64,000 nt of DNA. It comes from JAAUSY01 sp964526735. GTDB lineage: Bacteria > Chloroflexota > Chloroflexia > Chloroflexales > Chloroflexaceae. The position numbers and the translations under genes were made by a program. Numbering within the stretch: position 1 is the stretch's first letter; every line of letters begins with the position of its first letter. Shown here piece by piece: positions 9,393-18,273 of the stretch. The notes beneath the pieces were generated by a model. The model did no database searches. It saw only the letters and a list, made by a program, of their open reading frames with translations, and was not told where the DNA came from. The stretch is taken from contig CAZGLO010000005.1 of the NCBI GenBank assembly GCA_964526735.1, positions 5,644 to 69,643 on the forward strand, written 5' to 3'.

Positions 9393-10532
9393 TTATATTA
9401 CACCCCGCCCCCGCCCTGCCACCACGTCCCGGTAGATCTGCTCCATGCGCTCGACCATCCGCTGATGGCTATATTCTTGTTCTGCCCGCGCGCGTCCTGC
9501 CCTTCCCATCGTACGGGCGAGATCGGGGTTGGCGAGGAGGACATCCACGGCGCGGGCGAGGGCATGGGGATCTGCTGGCGGCACGACAAACCCTGTCTTG
9601 CCGTGTTGGGTGATATCGCTTGTGCCGGTGCCAAGCTCTGTGCAGATGATAGGGCGGTTTGCTGCCTGTGCCTCTAGCTGCACAATGCCAAATGCTTCGG
9701 CGCGAAGGTGCGACGGCAATACAAATACGTCCGCGGCGTGATACACCGTCGGCAGGTCATCATCCGCCACCTCGCCCAAGAAGTGCACTCGTTCCGCCAC
9801 CCCGCTCTGCTGCGCACACTGGTGCAAGGCGGCTTCTTCCGGCCCCGTCCCCACGATGAGGAGGTGCGGGGCGGCGTGCATCTGCGTCAGAGCTTCTATC
9901 AGGAAGTGCAGCCCCTTGTAATAGCGCAACCTCCCCACAAAGAGCAACAATGGTGCCCCACCATACCGCGCCCGCAATGCGGCAATCGCTTCTGCATCGG
10001 GAGTGTCAAAGCGGGTGAGGTCAACGCTCAGCGGCGAGACGGTACAGCGCTCTGCGTGAGGCCGCAACCACGGCGAGCTTGCGATATACGATTGGCTAGT
10101 CGTGACGATGCGGTCTGCCCTACCGAGCGTCCGCCGCAGGAGCGGGCCATACCATCGGAGGATACGCTGTTGGCGCACAATATCGCTGTGGTAGGTAATG
10201 ATGAGTGGCGGGCGGCGGGGAATTGTCCGCGCCACGATATCACCCGGCGGGTAGGGGAAATGCAGATGCACCACATCAACGTCGCGCAGCCGTTGGCCGT
10301 GGAGGAGCATCCGCGGGCTGAGCGGCGTGGAGGCCAGGTGAAATAACCGCCCCGCCTTGATCACTCGTAATCTCCCCTGCTGCTCAATCAAGTCATCCCG
10401 CGTCGTGCTGGTCACCAGGACGGTGACGCGGTGTTGACCAGTGGCGGCAATCCCCTCTGCCAACACCTTGATATGGTTCTCTATGCCGCCCAATACAGGG
10501 AAATAGTCTTTGTAGATATGAAGGATATGCAT
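9393..10532 (-). CDS. Glycosyltransferase, GT4 family
   Basis: About 379 residues from the ATG at 10532; a TTG four codons upstream is also in frame. The start MHILHIYKDYFPVLGGIENHI is the classic GT-B N-terminus. The C-terminal domain has the nucleotide-sugar motif EAFGIVQLEA (E-x7-E intact) and a GKTGFVVPP loop. It transfers a sugar from an activated nucleotide donor; acceptor and sugar are unknown. It is divergent from carA and stands apart from the GT block at 17035-24126. Confidence 0.9.
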   Translation of the reverse strand: MHILHIYKDYFPVLGGIENHIKVLAEGIAATGQHRVTVLVTSTTRDDLIEQQGRLRVIKAGRLFHLASTPLSPRMLLHGQRLRDVDVVHLHFPYPPGDIVARTIPRRPPLIITYHSDIVRQQRILRWYGPLLRRTLGRADRIVTTSQSYIASSPWLRPHAERCTVSPLSVDLTRFDTPDAEAIAALRARYGGAPLLLFVGRLRYYKGLHFLIEALTQMHAAPHLLIVGTGPEEAALHQCAQQSGVAERVHFLGEVADDDLPTVYHAADVFVLPSHLRAEAFGIVQLEAQAANRPIICTELGTGTSDITQHGKTGFVVPPADPHALARAVDVLLANPDLARTMGRAGRARAEQEYSHQRMVERMEQIYRDVVAGRGRGVI

Positions 10533-10609
10533 AACACGTCTCAACTGCTGTCCAATTGCTCTTGCAACGAGTCTTTGCTATCATCACAATCTAACGGTAC
10601 CACACTTTT

Positions 10610-10636
10610 GGCGGGCTGTGGAAGACATGGCCCGCC
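10610..10636. other. Perfect 7-bp inverted repeat in the GT4/carA divergent region
   Basis: GGCGGGC (10610-10616) pairs with GCCCGCC (10630-10636) across a 13-base loop. It lies between two divergent genes. It has no following T-run on either strand, so it is an operator or structural element rather than a terminator. Confidence 0.4.
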
Positions 10637-10673
10637 CGCACCCAGATCGAAACACGCACTGGCGAGGTTTCTA

Positions 10674-10682
10674 TGCTAGAAT
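10674..10682 (+). promoter_or_regulatory. Extended -10 promoter of carA
   Basis: TG-C-TAGAAT about 80 bases before the carA start. No strong -35 box is seen. The remaining leader (10690-10762) carries GAGGGA just before the TTG start. Confidence 0.4.
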
Positions 10683-10762
10683 AGGGAAAGAGATATCGAG
10701 AGAAGGGACAGATCGCAAGGAACACTCACATCGATTTGAGGGAATTTTGAGGGAATAGAGTA

Positions 10763-11944
10763 TTGGATGCAATTCTTGTTCTAGAAGATGGGCGCTGGTT
10801 TCAAGGGCGCTCTTTTGGTGCGACCGGAGACCGCATTGGCGAGGTTGTCTTTAACACCGGCATGACCGGCTATCAAGAGATCTTGACCGACCCGTCGTAC
10901 TGCGGTCAGCTCGTGGTTATGACTGCCCCCCACATTGGCAATACGGGGGTGAACGAATTTGACCTTGAATCTATCCAGCCGCAAGTATCGGGCTTTATTA
11001 TGCGGGCGCACAGCAACGAATGTTATAGCTCGTGGCGGGCGCGTGGCAGTCTCAGCCAGATCTTGCGTGAGAATAATATCGCTGCCATCACCGATGTAGA
11101 CACCCGCGCCCTCACCCGCCATATCCGTTCGGCGGGGGCGATGCGTGGTATCATCTCCACCAGCGGCGAATCTATCCAAACCTTGCAAGCGCGGGCCTGC
11201 AATGCGCCCCGGATGGAAGGCCAAGATCTTACCCGTGTGGTGACCTGCAAAGAGGTCTATCGGTGGTATGAGGGCAGCAAGATGTGGCGGGTTGCGCCGG
11301 GGAGCTGGCACGGCTACCGCACAGACGACGACTCTCCTCCTAAGGAGACCGTGACTGGCGAACGGCTCTTCCACGTCGTCGCCTTCGATTTTGGCCTGAA
11401 GCGGACGATTTTGCGCCGCCTGATCGACCACAACTGCCGCGTGACGATTGTCCCCGCAATGACCCGCGCTGAGGACGTATTGGCGCTCAACCCAGATGGT
11501 ATTTTCTGCTCAAACGGGCCGGGTGACCCCGCCGCCGTGACCTATGCCATCCAAACCATGCAGTCGTTTATGGGGGATATCCCGATCTTCGGCATTTGCC
11601 TTGGACATCAGCTGATTGCGCATGCGCTTGGTGGCAACACATATAAGCTTCCCTTCGGCCACCACGGCACCAATCACCCCGTCCGCCACCTGGAGACGGG
11701 CAAAATTGAGATCACATCGCAGAACCACGGCTTTTCGGTTGACCCTGATAGCCTGCCTGCAGACGTTGAAATTACGCATATCAATCTCAATGATCAGACG
11801 GTTGAGGGGTTGCGGCACCGTTCATTGCCAGTCTTCAGCGTGCAATATCACCCCGAAGCGGGGCCGGGGCCACACGATGCAACCTACTTGTTCGCAGAGT
11901 TCGTTCAGATGATGCGAGAACACACGCTCCAAAAGCAACTATAG
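10763..11944 (+). CDS. carA: Carbamoyl-phosphate synthase small (glutaminase) subunit
   Basis: A 393-residue protein read from TTG, preceded by GAGGGA. It hydrolyses glutamine and channels ammonia to the large subunit CarB for arginine and pyrimidine synthesis. The N-terminal domain is typical (GEVVFNTGMTGYQEILTDPSY). The class I amidotransferase domain carries SNGPGDP, the nucleophile Cys279 in FGICLGHQL, and the His/Glu pair in QYHPEAGPGP. carB is not adjacent. The gene is followed by only three bases before the adenosyltransferase gene, implying one transcript. Confidence 0.96.
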   Translation: MDAILVLEDGRWFQGRSFGATGDRIGEVVFNTGMTGYQEILTDPSYCGQLVVMTAPHIGNTGVNEFDLESIQPQVSGFIMRAHSNECYSSWRARGSLSQILRENNIAAITDVDTRALTRHIRSAGAMRGIISTSGESIQTLQARACNAPRMEGQDLTRVVTCKEVYRWYEGSKMWRVAPGSWHGYRTDDDSPPKETVTGERLFHVVAFDFGLKRTILRRLIDHNCRVTIVPAMTRAEDVLALNPDGIFCSNGPGDPAAVTYAIQTMQSFMGDIPIFGICLGHQLIAHALGGNTYKLPFGHHGTNHPVRHLETGKIEITSQNHGFSVDPDSLPADVEITHINLNDQTVEGLRHRSLPVFSVQYHPEAGPGPHDATYLFAEFVQMMREHTLQKQL

Positions 11945-11947
11945 CGT

Positions 11948-12556
11948 ATGAAGATCTATACCAAAACAGGCGATAATGGGCAAACTGGGCTGTGGGGCGG
12001 CCAACGGGTGAATAAAGACTCCCTGCGGGTGACCGCCTATGGCAATATTGATGAGCTGAATGCGGTATTGGGGGTTATCCGCTCATTCAACAACAGCACC
12101 GCACTCGATTCATCGCTGCAACGCGTCCAGAACGACCTTTTTGCGGCGGGCGCTGACCTCGCCAACCCCGGCGACCCCGGCGACCCCGGCGATCCCGGCG
12201 ATCCCGGCGATCCCGGCGATCCCGGCGATGGAGAGCGTTTCCCCGCCGCGCACACCCAACGCTTAGAGCAGGAGATAGACGCCATGGAGCAACGCCTTGA
12301 GCCACTCCGTTCGTTTATCCTGCCGGGCGGCACCCCCGTTGCGGCCTATGCGCATCTTGCGCGGACGGTGTGTCGGCGCGCAGAGCGGAGTGTGGTCACG
12401 CTTGCCGCCCATGAGCCTATCAACCGCGAGCTTTTGACCTATCTCAACCGGCTTTCCGATTGGTTGTTTGTTTTTGCCCGTGTGGCCAATACCAATGCCA
12501 ATAGCCAAGATGTGCTGTGGAAAGCCTCACGTGGCGGGTCGCACCACTCGATCTAG
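11948..12556 (+). CDS. ATP:cob(I)alamin adenosyltransferase, PduO type, with PGD-repeat loop
   Basis: A 202-residue protein that makes adenosylcobalamin from ATP and cob(I)alamin. The ATP-binding N-terminus is well kept (IYTKTGDNGQTGLWGGQRV ... AYGNIDELNAVLG), as are the RTVCRRAER helix and the C-terminal LNRLSDWLFVFAR. Between the GADLA and RLEQEID helices, normally joined by a short loop, there are seven consecutive Pro-Gly-Asp units (residues 74-94). The insertion is in frame and lies in a surface loop, so activity may be retained. It sits in a run of co-directional genes from carA onward. Confidence 0.93.
   Translation: MKIYTKTGDNGQTGLWGGQRVNKDSLRVTAYGNIDELNAVLGVIRSFNNSTALDSSLQRVQNDLFAAGADLANPGDPGDPGDPGDPGDPGDPGDGERFPAAHTQRLEQEIDAMEQRLEPLRSFILPGGTPVAAYAHLARTVCRRAERSVVTLAAHEPINRELLTYLNRLSDWLFVFARVANTNANSQDVLWKASRGGSHHSI
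12167..12229 (+). repeat. Seven 9-bp units (CCCGGCGAY) encoding Pro-Gly-Asp
   Basis: Seven near-identical 9-base units within the adenosyltransferase gene. The third codon base of Asp is C in the first units and T in later ones, so the array looks like recent slippage with slight divergence. Unit length is a multiple of three, so copy-number change would not shift the frame. Confidence 0.9.
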
Positions 12557-12580
12557 GGGGGAAAGGGCCACACCATCACC

Positions 12581-13405
12581 ATGTCCCAAATCGTTGCCTA
12601 CATACTCCTGTTTTTGGCGCTTGTGGTGCCCACTGCGGGAGCCATTGCCCTTCGTATCTTCCACGACCGGCTCACAGAGAAACAGAGCAATGCGGGGGCG
12701 ATGAGCATCTTCGCAGTGGCCATCATCAGCGTCGTGGTGCTCTCACAAGGCAATGTCCATTACCTTCGTCTTGGCAGTCTCACACTTTTATTGCCAGTGG
12801 GAGGGGCAGTGCCGTATGTGGCGGAGGCTGGTGAGCCGGATCTGCTGCTAGACGAGCTATCACCCCCTGAAGTGACTCCACCGATGCGGCCTGAAATCGC
12901 CCTCCCAACGACGGTGATACCAAACACGACGCCCACCTCTCCCCCCGTCGTTGAGACCCAACCACCAACGGCCCTCCCCCAGCCGACGGCTACGCCCACT
13001 GGGCCGCGCACCTATACCGTGCAGCGGGGGGATATATTGGGGGTCATTGCAGAGCAGTTTGATGTTAGTGTGACAGCTATCCTCGAGGCCAACAACATGA
13101 CGCCGGAAGAGGGCGATTCGCTTGTGCCAGGCGCAGAACTGACTATCCCGCCGCCGCCGTCGCCCCAACCCGCGGATGGCACGGATGGCACGGATGGCAC
13201 GGATGGTACAAGTGGCACAGATATTGCGCCACCAACTGCGATCCCCGCCGATACCCGTATCATCCATGTGGTAGAATCGGGTGATACGCTGCTTGAGATA
13301 GCTGAGCAGTATGGCGTGGAGGTGGAGGCTATCCTCGAGTCCAATGATATGACGCCGGAAGAGGGCGATAGCCTTCGGTTGGGGCAAGAACTCGTTATCC
13401 CGTAG
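12581..13405 (+). CDS. Membrane-anchored protein with two LysM domains
   Basis: A 274-residue protein. An N-terminal hydrophobic segment (about 4-27) and a second one (about 44-66) anchor it. A Pro/Thr-rich linker follows, then LysM 1 (RTYTVQRGDILGVIAEQFDVS, about 144-190), a short Gly-Thr-Asp repeat linker and LysM 2 (RIIHVVESGDTLLEIAEQYGVE, about 227-274). LysM modules bind N-acetylglucosamine-containing glycans such as peptidoglycan. The two modules share the same second half (LE.N.MTPEEGDSL), indicating an internal duplication. No catalytic domain is present, so a scaffold or envelope-anchoring role is inferred. Confidence 0.85.
   Translation: MSQIVAYILLFLALVVPTAGAIALRIFHDRLTEKQSNAGAMSIFAVAIISVVVLSQGNVHYLRLGSLTLLLPVGGAVPYVAEAGEPDLLLDELSPPEVTPPMRPEIALPTTVIPNTTPTSPPVVETQPPTALPQPTATPTGPRTYTVQRGDILGVIAEQFDVSVTAILEANNMTPEEGDSLVPGAELTIPPPPSPQPADGTDGTDGTDGTSGTDIAPPTAIPADTRIIHVVESGDTLLEIAEQYGVEVEAILESNDMTPEEGDSLRLGQELVIP
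13174..13222 (+). repeat. Short tandem repeat encoding Gly-Thr-Asp units between LysM modules
   Basis: Units of GATGGCACG repeat about four times, with drift in the last copies. They encode DGTDGTDGTDGTSGTD, a flexible linker between the two LysM domains. Confidence 0.8.
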
Positions 13406-13439
13406 GATCCCTATGATGAATGTGTGAAGGACATAAGAG

Positions 13440-14387
13440 ATGTTCACCAAGGAGGTCGCAGAATCACTGCGTCGTGAGGCGGGGAAGGTGTTGGTCGGTC
13501 AGGAAGACCCCTTCACTCTCTTGCTTGTGGCGCTGTTTACCGGAGGCCACGTCCTGCTTGAGGGCGTGCCGGGGACGGCAAAGACCCTGATGGCCAAGAC
13601 CCTCGCCCTGCTCATCCAAGCCACCTTCAAGCGCGTCCAATTTACCCCCGACCTGATGCCCTCCGACGTCGTTGGGACGCACGTCTACGACATCAACACC
13701 GGCCAATTTCGCTTACGCAAGGGGCCTGTCTTTACGCAGGTGCTCTTGGGAGACGAGATCAACCGCGCCCCCGCCAAAACGCAAAGTGCGCTCTTGGAGG
13801 CGATGGAGGAGCGGCAGGTGACTATCGAAGGGCAACAGACCTCCTTACCAACGCCGTTTTTCGTGATGGCAACGCAAAATCCGGTTGAATACGAAGGAAC
13901 ATACCCGTTGCCAGAGGCCCAACTTGACCGCTTTTTGTTTCAGGTGGTAGTTGATTATGCGCCGCAGCAGCAAGAAATAGAGATATTGCGCCGCTACCAC
14001 CAAGGATTCGATGCCAAATCATTGGAAGCCGCCGGACTCCAGCCGGTCATTTCCCCCCAACAGCTTGCGCAGTGCCAGCAGGAGATTCGCACCGTGCAGG
14101 TGGATGATGGCATCCTCACCTACATTACCGACATAGCCCAGGAGAGCCGCAAAAGCCTTGATGTGGTGTTGGGAGGGTCTCCCCGTGCAAGCATCGCGCT
14201 GCTCCTCGCAAGCAAAGCCTACGCCGCTATCCAAGGACGAGCACACGTATTGCCCGACGATGTGAAATACCTCGTTCGTCCGGTCTATCGCCACCGCATC
14301 ATCTTAAAGCCAGATGCAGAGGTAGAAGGATTAGACGCCGATGCCGTGATGGGGAGGATTTTGACGCGCGTTGAAGTCCCGCGGTAG
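13440..14387 (+). CDS. MoxR-family AAA+ ATPase
   Basis: A 315-residue protein of usual MoxR length. Walker A is GVPGTAKT (42-49), Walker B is LLGDEINRAP, and the sensor-1 segment is ATQNPVEYEGTYPLPEAQLDRF. The C-terminal lid domain is typical (GASPRA-like GGSPRASIALLLASKAYA). MoxR proteins act as chaperones, usually with DUF58 and von Willebrand partners encoded downstream. None is present here; the next gene is a solute-binding lipoprotein. A GAAGGA ribosome site precedes the ATG. Confidence 0.93.
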   Translation: MFTKEVAESLRREAGKVLVGQEDPFTLLLVALFTGGHVLLEGVPGTAKTLMAKTLALLIQATFKRVQFTPDLMPSDVVGTHVYDINTGQFRLRKGPVFTQVLLGDEINRAPAKTQSALLEAMEERQVTIEGQQTSLPTPFFVMATQNPVEYEGTYPLPEAQLDRFLFQVVVDYAPQQQEIEILRRYHQGFDAKSLEAAGLQPVISPQQLAQCQQEIRTVQVDDGILTYITDIAQESRKSLDVVLGGSPRASIALLLASKAYAAIQGRAHVLPDDVKYLVRPVYRHRIILKPDAEVEGLDADAVMGRILTRVEVPR

Positions 14388-14408
14388 CCAACAACAGAAG
14401 GGCAATGT

Positions 14409-16298
14409 ATGTTTGCTCAATTTGTGGTGCTGATTCAAAAGATGCGTTGGCGGATACGCCGTCGGAACCTATTCACTTGGGGAATTTCGCTCGTTACCCT
14501 CGTCTCGTGTACCCTTCTTGTTTCGCAGCCAGACCCAACCCCTACCCCCATCAGCGAACCAATTGCAACGACTTCTCGCTCCATCTTGTTTTCGCCCGAA
14601 GAGCGCCGTAAAACGGTTATCTTTGAGATAGACGGCGGCCCGGCAGCCGAACCCTATTGGTGGAACCCACTTGTTGGTCTTCCCCCGCTTGAAGCTGGGT
14701 TTCACCAAGCGATGATTGAGCCGTTGTTCATCCTCAACTACGAAAGTGGGGCGATTGAGCCGTGGCTTGGCGAATCGATGACCGCAAATGAAACGCAGGA
14801 TGTATGGACACTCAAGCTGCGACCGGGGGTGACATGGAGCGATGGCATGCCATTCACCGCAGATGACGTGGTGTTTACCTTCAATATGCTGATGGAAACC
14901 GATACCTCGCAATTGGTACGCCAGAGCTTCAATGCGATTGAGGACATTGCAGAGGTGACAAAGCGAGATAGGTTGACGGTTGAATTTCGGCTCAACAAAC
15001 CCAACCCGCGCTTCCAACTCAACCGCATCTCGATCAAGATGTGGAGTGGCCTTCCTATTGTGCCCAAACACATCTGGCAAGACAAAGATATTCTAGCCTT
15101 CACCAACTACGACCTGGAACAGGGGTGGCCTGTCTTCACCGGCCCCTATACACTGGTCTCCGCGAGCGACTCGCAGTTTATCTACCGCCGCAACGACGAT
15201 TGGTGGGGGGCAAAGACAGGGTTTCAAGACCTCCCCAAGCCAGAGCGGCTGGTGTGGATTGCCCCTATATCGAGAGAAGAACGGGATAGCCTTGCCATCG
15301 CCAATGAACTCGACAGTATGATGGATATGCCGCTTGAAGATTTCCAGTTTTTGCAAGAGCATAACCCCAATATTATTGCGTGGCTCGAAGATCTACCCTA
15401 TGCGTGGGTTGACCCGTGTTCACGGTTGTTGTCGCTGAACCACAGGGTTGAGCCGTGGGATGATAAGGCCATGCGGTGGGCCGTCAATTTTGCGATTGAC
15501 CGCGATGAAATCGTTGCAGAGGCCTACCAAGGCACCACTATCCCCTCCAAACATTTCTTCCCCGCCTACACGACCCTCAACCGCTATGTCCAGCTTCTGG
15601 AACAGGAAGGGCTATACGAAGAATATCCCCTCACCACGCACGACCCAGAACGCGCACGACGGTTGATTGAGGCGAAGGGCTGGGAACGGGGTGCAGATGG
15701 CTTCTATGAGAAGAATGGCATTCGGCTAACGCTTGAAATACAGGTGCATGAGGCGTTTGTGGAGAAACTTCGCATCGCGACGGTGCTGATGCAACAACTC
15801 CGCCGTGTGGGCATCGATGCGACCGTCAAGCCCGTGAGTGACCGAGATTGGACGGATAATAAGCGGCGAGGGTATTATGAGGGCGTGGTCGATTGGGATA
15901 CCTGCGACTCTGTTACCGAGCCGTGGTCGTCGCTCAACCGCTATCATGCGAAGTGGGTGCAACCGATTGGAGAGTTTTCTATCGCCAACAACAACCACAT
16001 CCGTTGGCGAAACGTTGAGTATAGCACCATTGTCGATGAGATGGAACAACTGCCGATTGGCGATGAGCGCGTGGATGACCTTTTCGTGTCGGCGATGGAG
16101 GTGTGGTTTGAGGAATTGCCCTTTATTCCCCTCACCCAAGCCCGCAAGCTCATCCCCTTCAACACGACCTACTGGGAGGGGTGGCCGACCGCGCAAAACA
16201 ACTACATCCACCCGCCGACGTGGTGGCAGAGTAGCCACATTATTGTCCACAACCTGAGGCCCGCCACTTCCGCCTTTCCCTCATCACAGTCGCCGTAA
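14409..16298 (+). CDS. ABC transporter family 5 solute-binding lipoprotein
   Basis: A 629-residue protein with lobes in the normal order, unlike the one at the window start. A basic N-terminus and hydrophobic segment lead to a lipobox (LVSC, Cys34) and a Pro/Thr linker. The N-lobe has WTLKLRPGVTWSDGMPFTADDVVFTF and the C-lobe has DDKAMRWAVNFAIDRDEIV. It should bind an oligopeptide or similar ligand outside the membrane. No permease or ATPase gene adjoins it. It starts 21 bases after the MoxR gene, preceded by AGAAGGGC. Confidence 0.9.
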   Translation: MFAQFVVLIQKMRWRIRRRNLFTWGISLVTLVSCTLLVSQPDPTPTPISEPIATTSRSILFSPEERRKTVIFEIDGGPAAEPYWWNPLVGLPPLEAGFHQAMIEPLFILNYESGAIEPWLGESMTANETQDVWTLKLRPGVTWSDGMPFTADDVVFTFNMLMETDTSQLVRQSFNAIEDIAEVTKRDRLTVEFRLNKPNPRFQLNRISIKMWSGLPIVPKHIWQDKDILAFTNYDLEQGWPVFTGPYTLVSASDSQFIYRRNDDWWGAKTGFQDLPKPERLVWIAPISREERDSLAIANELDSMMDMPLEDFQFLQEHNPNIIAWLEDLPYAWVDPCSRLLSLNHRVEPWDDKAMRWAVNFAIDRDEIVAEAYQGTTIPSKHFFPAYTTLNRYVQLLEQEGLYEEYPLTTHDPERARRLIEAKGWERGADGFYEKNGIRLTLEIQVHEAFVEKLRIATVLMQQLRRVGIDATVKPVSDRDWTDNKRRGYYEGVVDWDTCDSVTEPWSSLNRYHAKWVQPIGEFSIANNNHIRWRNVEYSTIVDEMEQLPIGDERVDDLFVSAMEVWFEELPFIPLTQARKLIPFNTTYWEGWPTAQNNYIHPPTWWQSSHIIVHNLRPATSAFPSSQSP

Positions 16299-16328
16299 TC
16301 TACATAGAAAGGAACGACGAAAAACGAT

Positions 16329-17027
16329 ATGAGAGATATACACGCGATTTCGCAGCCGCCGCGGGAGCCTTCTTCCGAACGCCCACTCGTCCTCTTTTTG
16401 CACGGCTATGGCAGCAATGAGCACGACTTGATGTCGCTCGGCTCCTCGCTTGACCCCCGGCTGACCTTGGTGAGTGCGCGGGCGGTGTATGAAATCGATA
16501 TGGGGTTTGGCTATGCGTGGTATGAGCTATATGGCGTGCCGGGCCACCTGACCCACAACAACGAAAATCGTGCCGAAAGCCTTGAAATACTGGTCAATTT
16601 TATCCGTGGCCTGCCAGAAAAATTCAGTGTCAATCCGCAGAAGATCTACCTTTTTGGCTTTAGCCAGGGCGCGGTGATGTGCCTTGATGTGATGCTCTCG
16701 CACCCGGAGTTGGTGGCGGGGGTGGTGGCATGTAGCGGCTACCTGGGCGAGGAAGTGCGCCCCCGCGCGCCCCTCGACCACCTGCAAGATCTCGACGTTC
16801 TGATGATGCACGGCACCTTCGACGATGTGATACCCGTGCGGCGGGGCAGAGAAGCACGCGATTATCTGCAGGACACGCCCGTGAACCTCTCCTACCACGA
16901 ATATCCCATTGGCCACGGTATCCACCCAGCCGCGCTCCCCGTCATTGAGACGTGGTTCCAAGAGCAGATCACAGCGCCGGTAGATAGCCAAGCAGGTGGC
17001 CAAGCGGCTGACGCTTCAGAGAGCTAA
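16329..17027 (+). CDS. Phospholipase/carboxylesterase-type alpha/beta hydrolase
   Basis: A 232-residue protein. The oxyanion region LVLFLHGYGSNEHDL, the nucleophile elbow GFSQG (Ser about 118), an Asp in HGTFDDVIPV and a His in YPIGHGIHP complete a catalytic triad of the carboxylesterase/acyl-protein thioesterase family. There is no signal peptide, so it is cytoplasmic. The substrate is unknown. Preceded by AGAAAGGA. It converges with the GT4 gene at 17035. Confidence 0.9.
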   Translation: MRDIHAISQPPREPSSERPLVLFLHGYGSNEHDLMSLGSSLDPRLTLVSARAVYEIDMGFGYAWYELYGVPGHLTHNNENRAESLEILVNFIRGLPEKFSVNPQKIYLFGFSQGAVMCLDVMLSHPELVAGVVACSGYLGEEVRPRAPLDHLQDLDVLMMHGTFDDVIPVRRGREARDYLQDTPVNLSYHEYPIGHGIHPAALPVIETWFQEQITAPVDSQAGGQAADASES

Positions 17028-17034
17028 CGGTTGA

Positions 17035-18216
17035 TTAGGAAGACTTGGTAAGCGAGTCAACACACGCAAAAATGCGTTCGGCGCGGCGGCGGTAGGTATG
17101 TTCCCCCGCAATCTGCCGCCGTGCTGAACATCCCTCCCTATCTTCCCCCGCCTCCAGCGCCCGCTGCAATGCCTGCCGTAGTTCCTGCCGATTGCCGCGA
17201 GAGAAGTAGTAGCCGTGGTCTGTGGGCAGGATCTCTTGGAGGGCGGGCAGGTCGGGGAGGACGATTGGTTGTCCCAATGCGAGATATTCAAACAGCTTCA
17301 GCGGCGAGGCCGTGATATCAGAGACGGTGTCGGGAATAACCAACACATCCGCCGCCCCCAAATAGCGCACGACACTTTTCTGTGGCCGCGGGCCAACAAA
17401 CGTCACTGCACCTGTGATGCCACGTAGCTCTGTATACTCCTTAAGCCGCTCAATCTCGGTGGCACGCCCCCCCACCAATATCACCTGCAATGTAGGGTAG
17501 ATGGCGCGCAATGCGGGTATGATATCCAACAGCCCGTCAATCCACCGGCGGGTGAAGGTCATCCCCGCATAGGCGATAATCTTTGCGTCGGGGGAGATGC
17601 CAAGCGCGGCGCGACAAAGCTCCTTATTCTGCGGCATAAACACCTGGTTATCGTAGCTGTCGGGGATAACAGCGACATCTTGCGGATCGCGCCACCCTAT
17701 CTGCTGCAGATAGTCGCGGAACGCATAGGTCAGCGAAACGACCTTGGTCGCACGGGTGAGCGCAATGCGGTCTATCAAGTGGACAACCCCCTCTGCCCAC
17801 GGCTCCTGCGCCCGTGACGGGTTGCGAAGCTCAATATCGTGCGCCTCGTAGATGACGGGAATGCCCAACCGCGGGCCAAAGACGCCACTCCACCACGCCG
17901 CGCAGATGTTTTGGCGAACATAGATAGCACTCACCTTGCGTGCGGCCACAAGCGGCACACACATCCACGCAAACAAGCTATACTCCATGTAATACCACAG
18001 CGTTGAGCGGTAGAGCCGCGAAAGACGGCCAATCGCCGGACGGGGAAGATGCAATGCGTCCACATCCTCAAAGCGGGAAATGCCTCGCTGCCAACGCGGG
18101 ATGAGGGCAAGGGTTGAGGGGCGAAGAGCACGCAGTTCGCGGATGGTGGTATAGGTTTGGAGCGCATTCGCCGATTGGAGCGTCAAGCTCGTAGGGTAGG
18201 CAATGTAACAGAGCAT
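17035..18216 (-). CDS. Glycosyltransferase, GT4-like
   Basis: A 393-residue GT-B protein. It begins MLCYIAYPTSLTLQSANALQTY and has a C-terminal donor site with the motif SPLKLFEYLALGQPIVLPD, typical of GT4 proteins with a late Glu. It is the last gene of the minus-strand glycan block. It starts 57 bases after the preceding GT4. Donor and acceptor are unknown. Confidence 0.88.
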   Translation of the reverse strand: MLCYIAYPTSLTLQSANALQTYTTIRELRALRPSTLALIPRWQRGISRFEDVDALHLPRPAIGRLSRLYRSTLWYYMEYSLFAWMCVPLVAARKVSAIYVRQNICAAWWSGVFGPRLGIPVIYEAHDIELRNPSRAQEPWAEGVVHLIDRIALTRATKVVSLTYAFRDYLQQIGWRDPQDVAVIPDSYDNQVFMPQNKELCRAALGISPDAKIIAYAGMTFTRRWIDGLLDIIPALRAIYPTLQVILVGGRATEIERLKEYTELRGITGAVTFVGPRPQKSVVRYLGAADVLVIPDTVSDITASPLKLFEYLALGQPIVLPDLPALQEILPTDHGYYFSRGNRQELRQALQRALEAGEDREGCSARRQIAGEHTYRRRAERIFACVDSLTKSS

Positions 18217-18273
18217 GTGGCAAGGCCGTCTTTCTATTGCTAGCGGGCGACTATCCGTTATCCATTGTTTGGC

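Noticed and set aside
12167..12229. CRISPR-like or intergenic satellite
   Set aside because: The units are 9 bases, contiguous, and in frame within a conserved enzyme gene.
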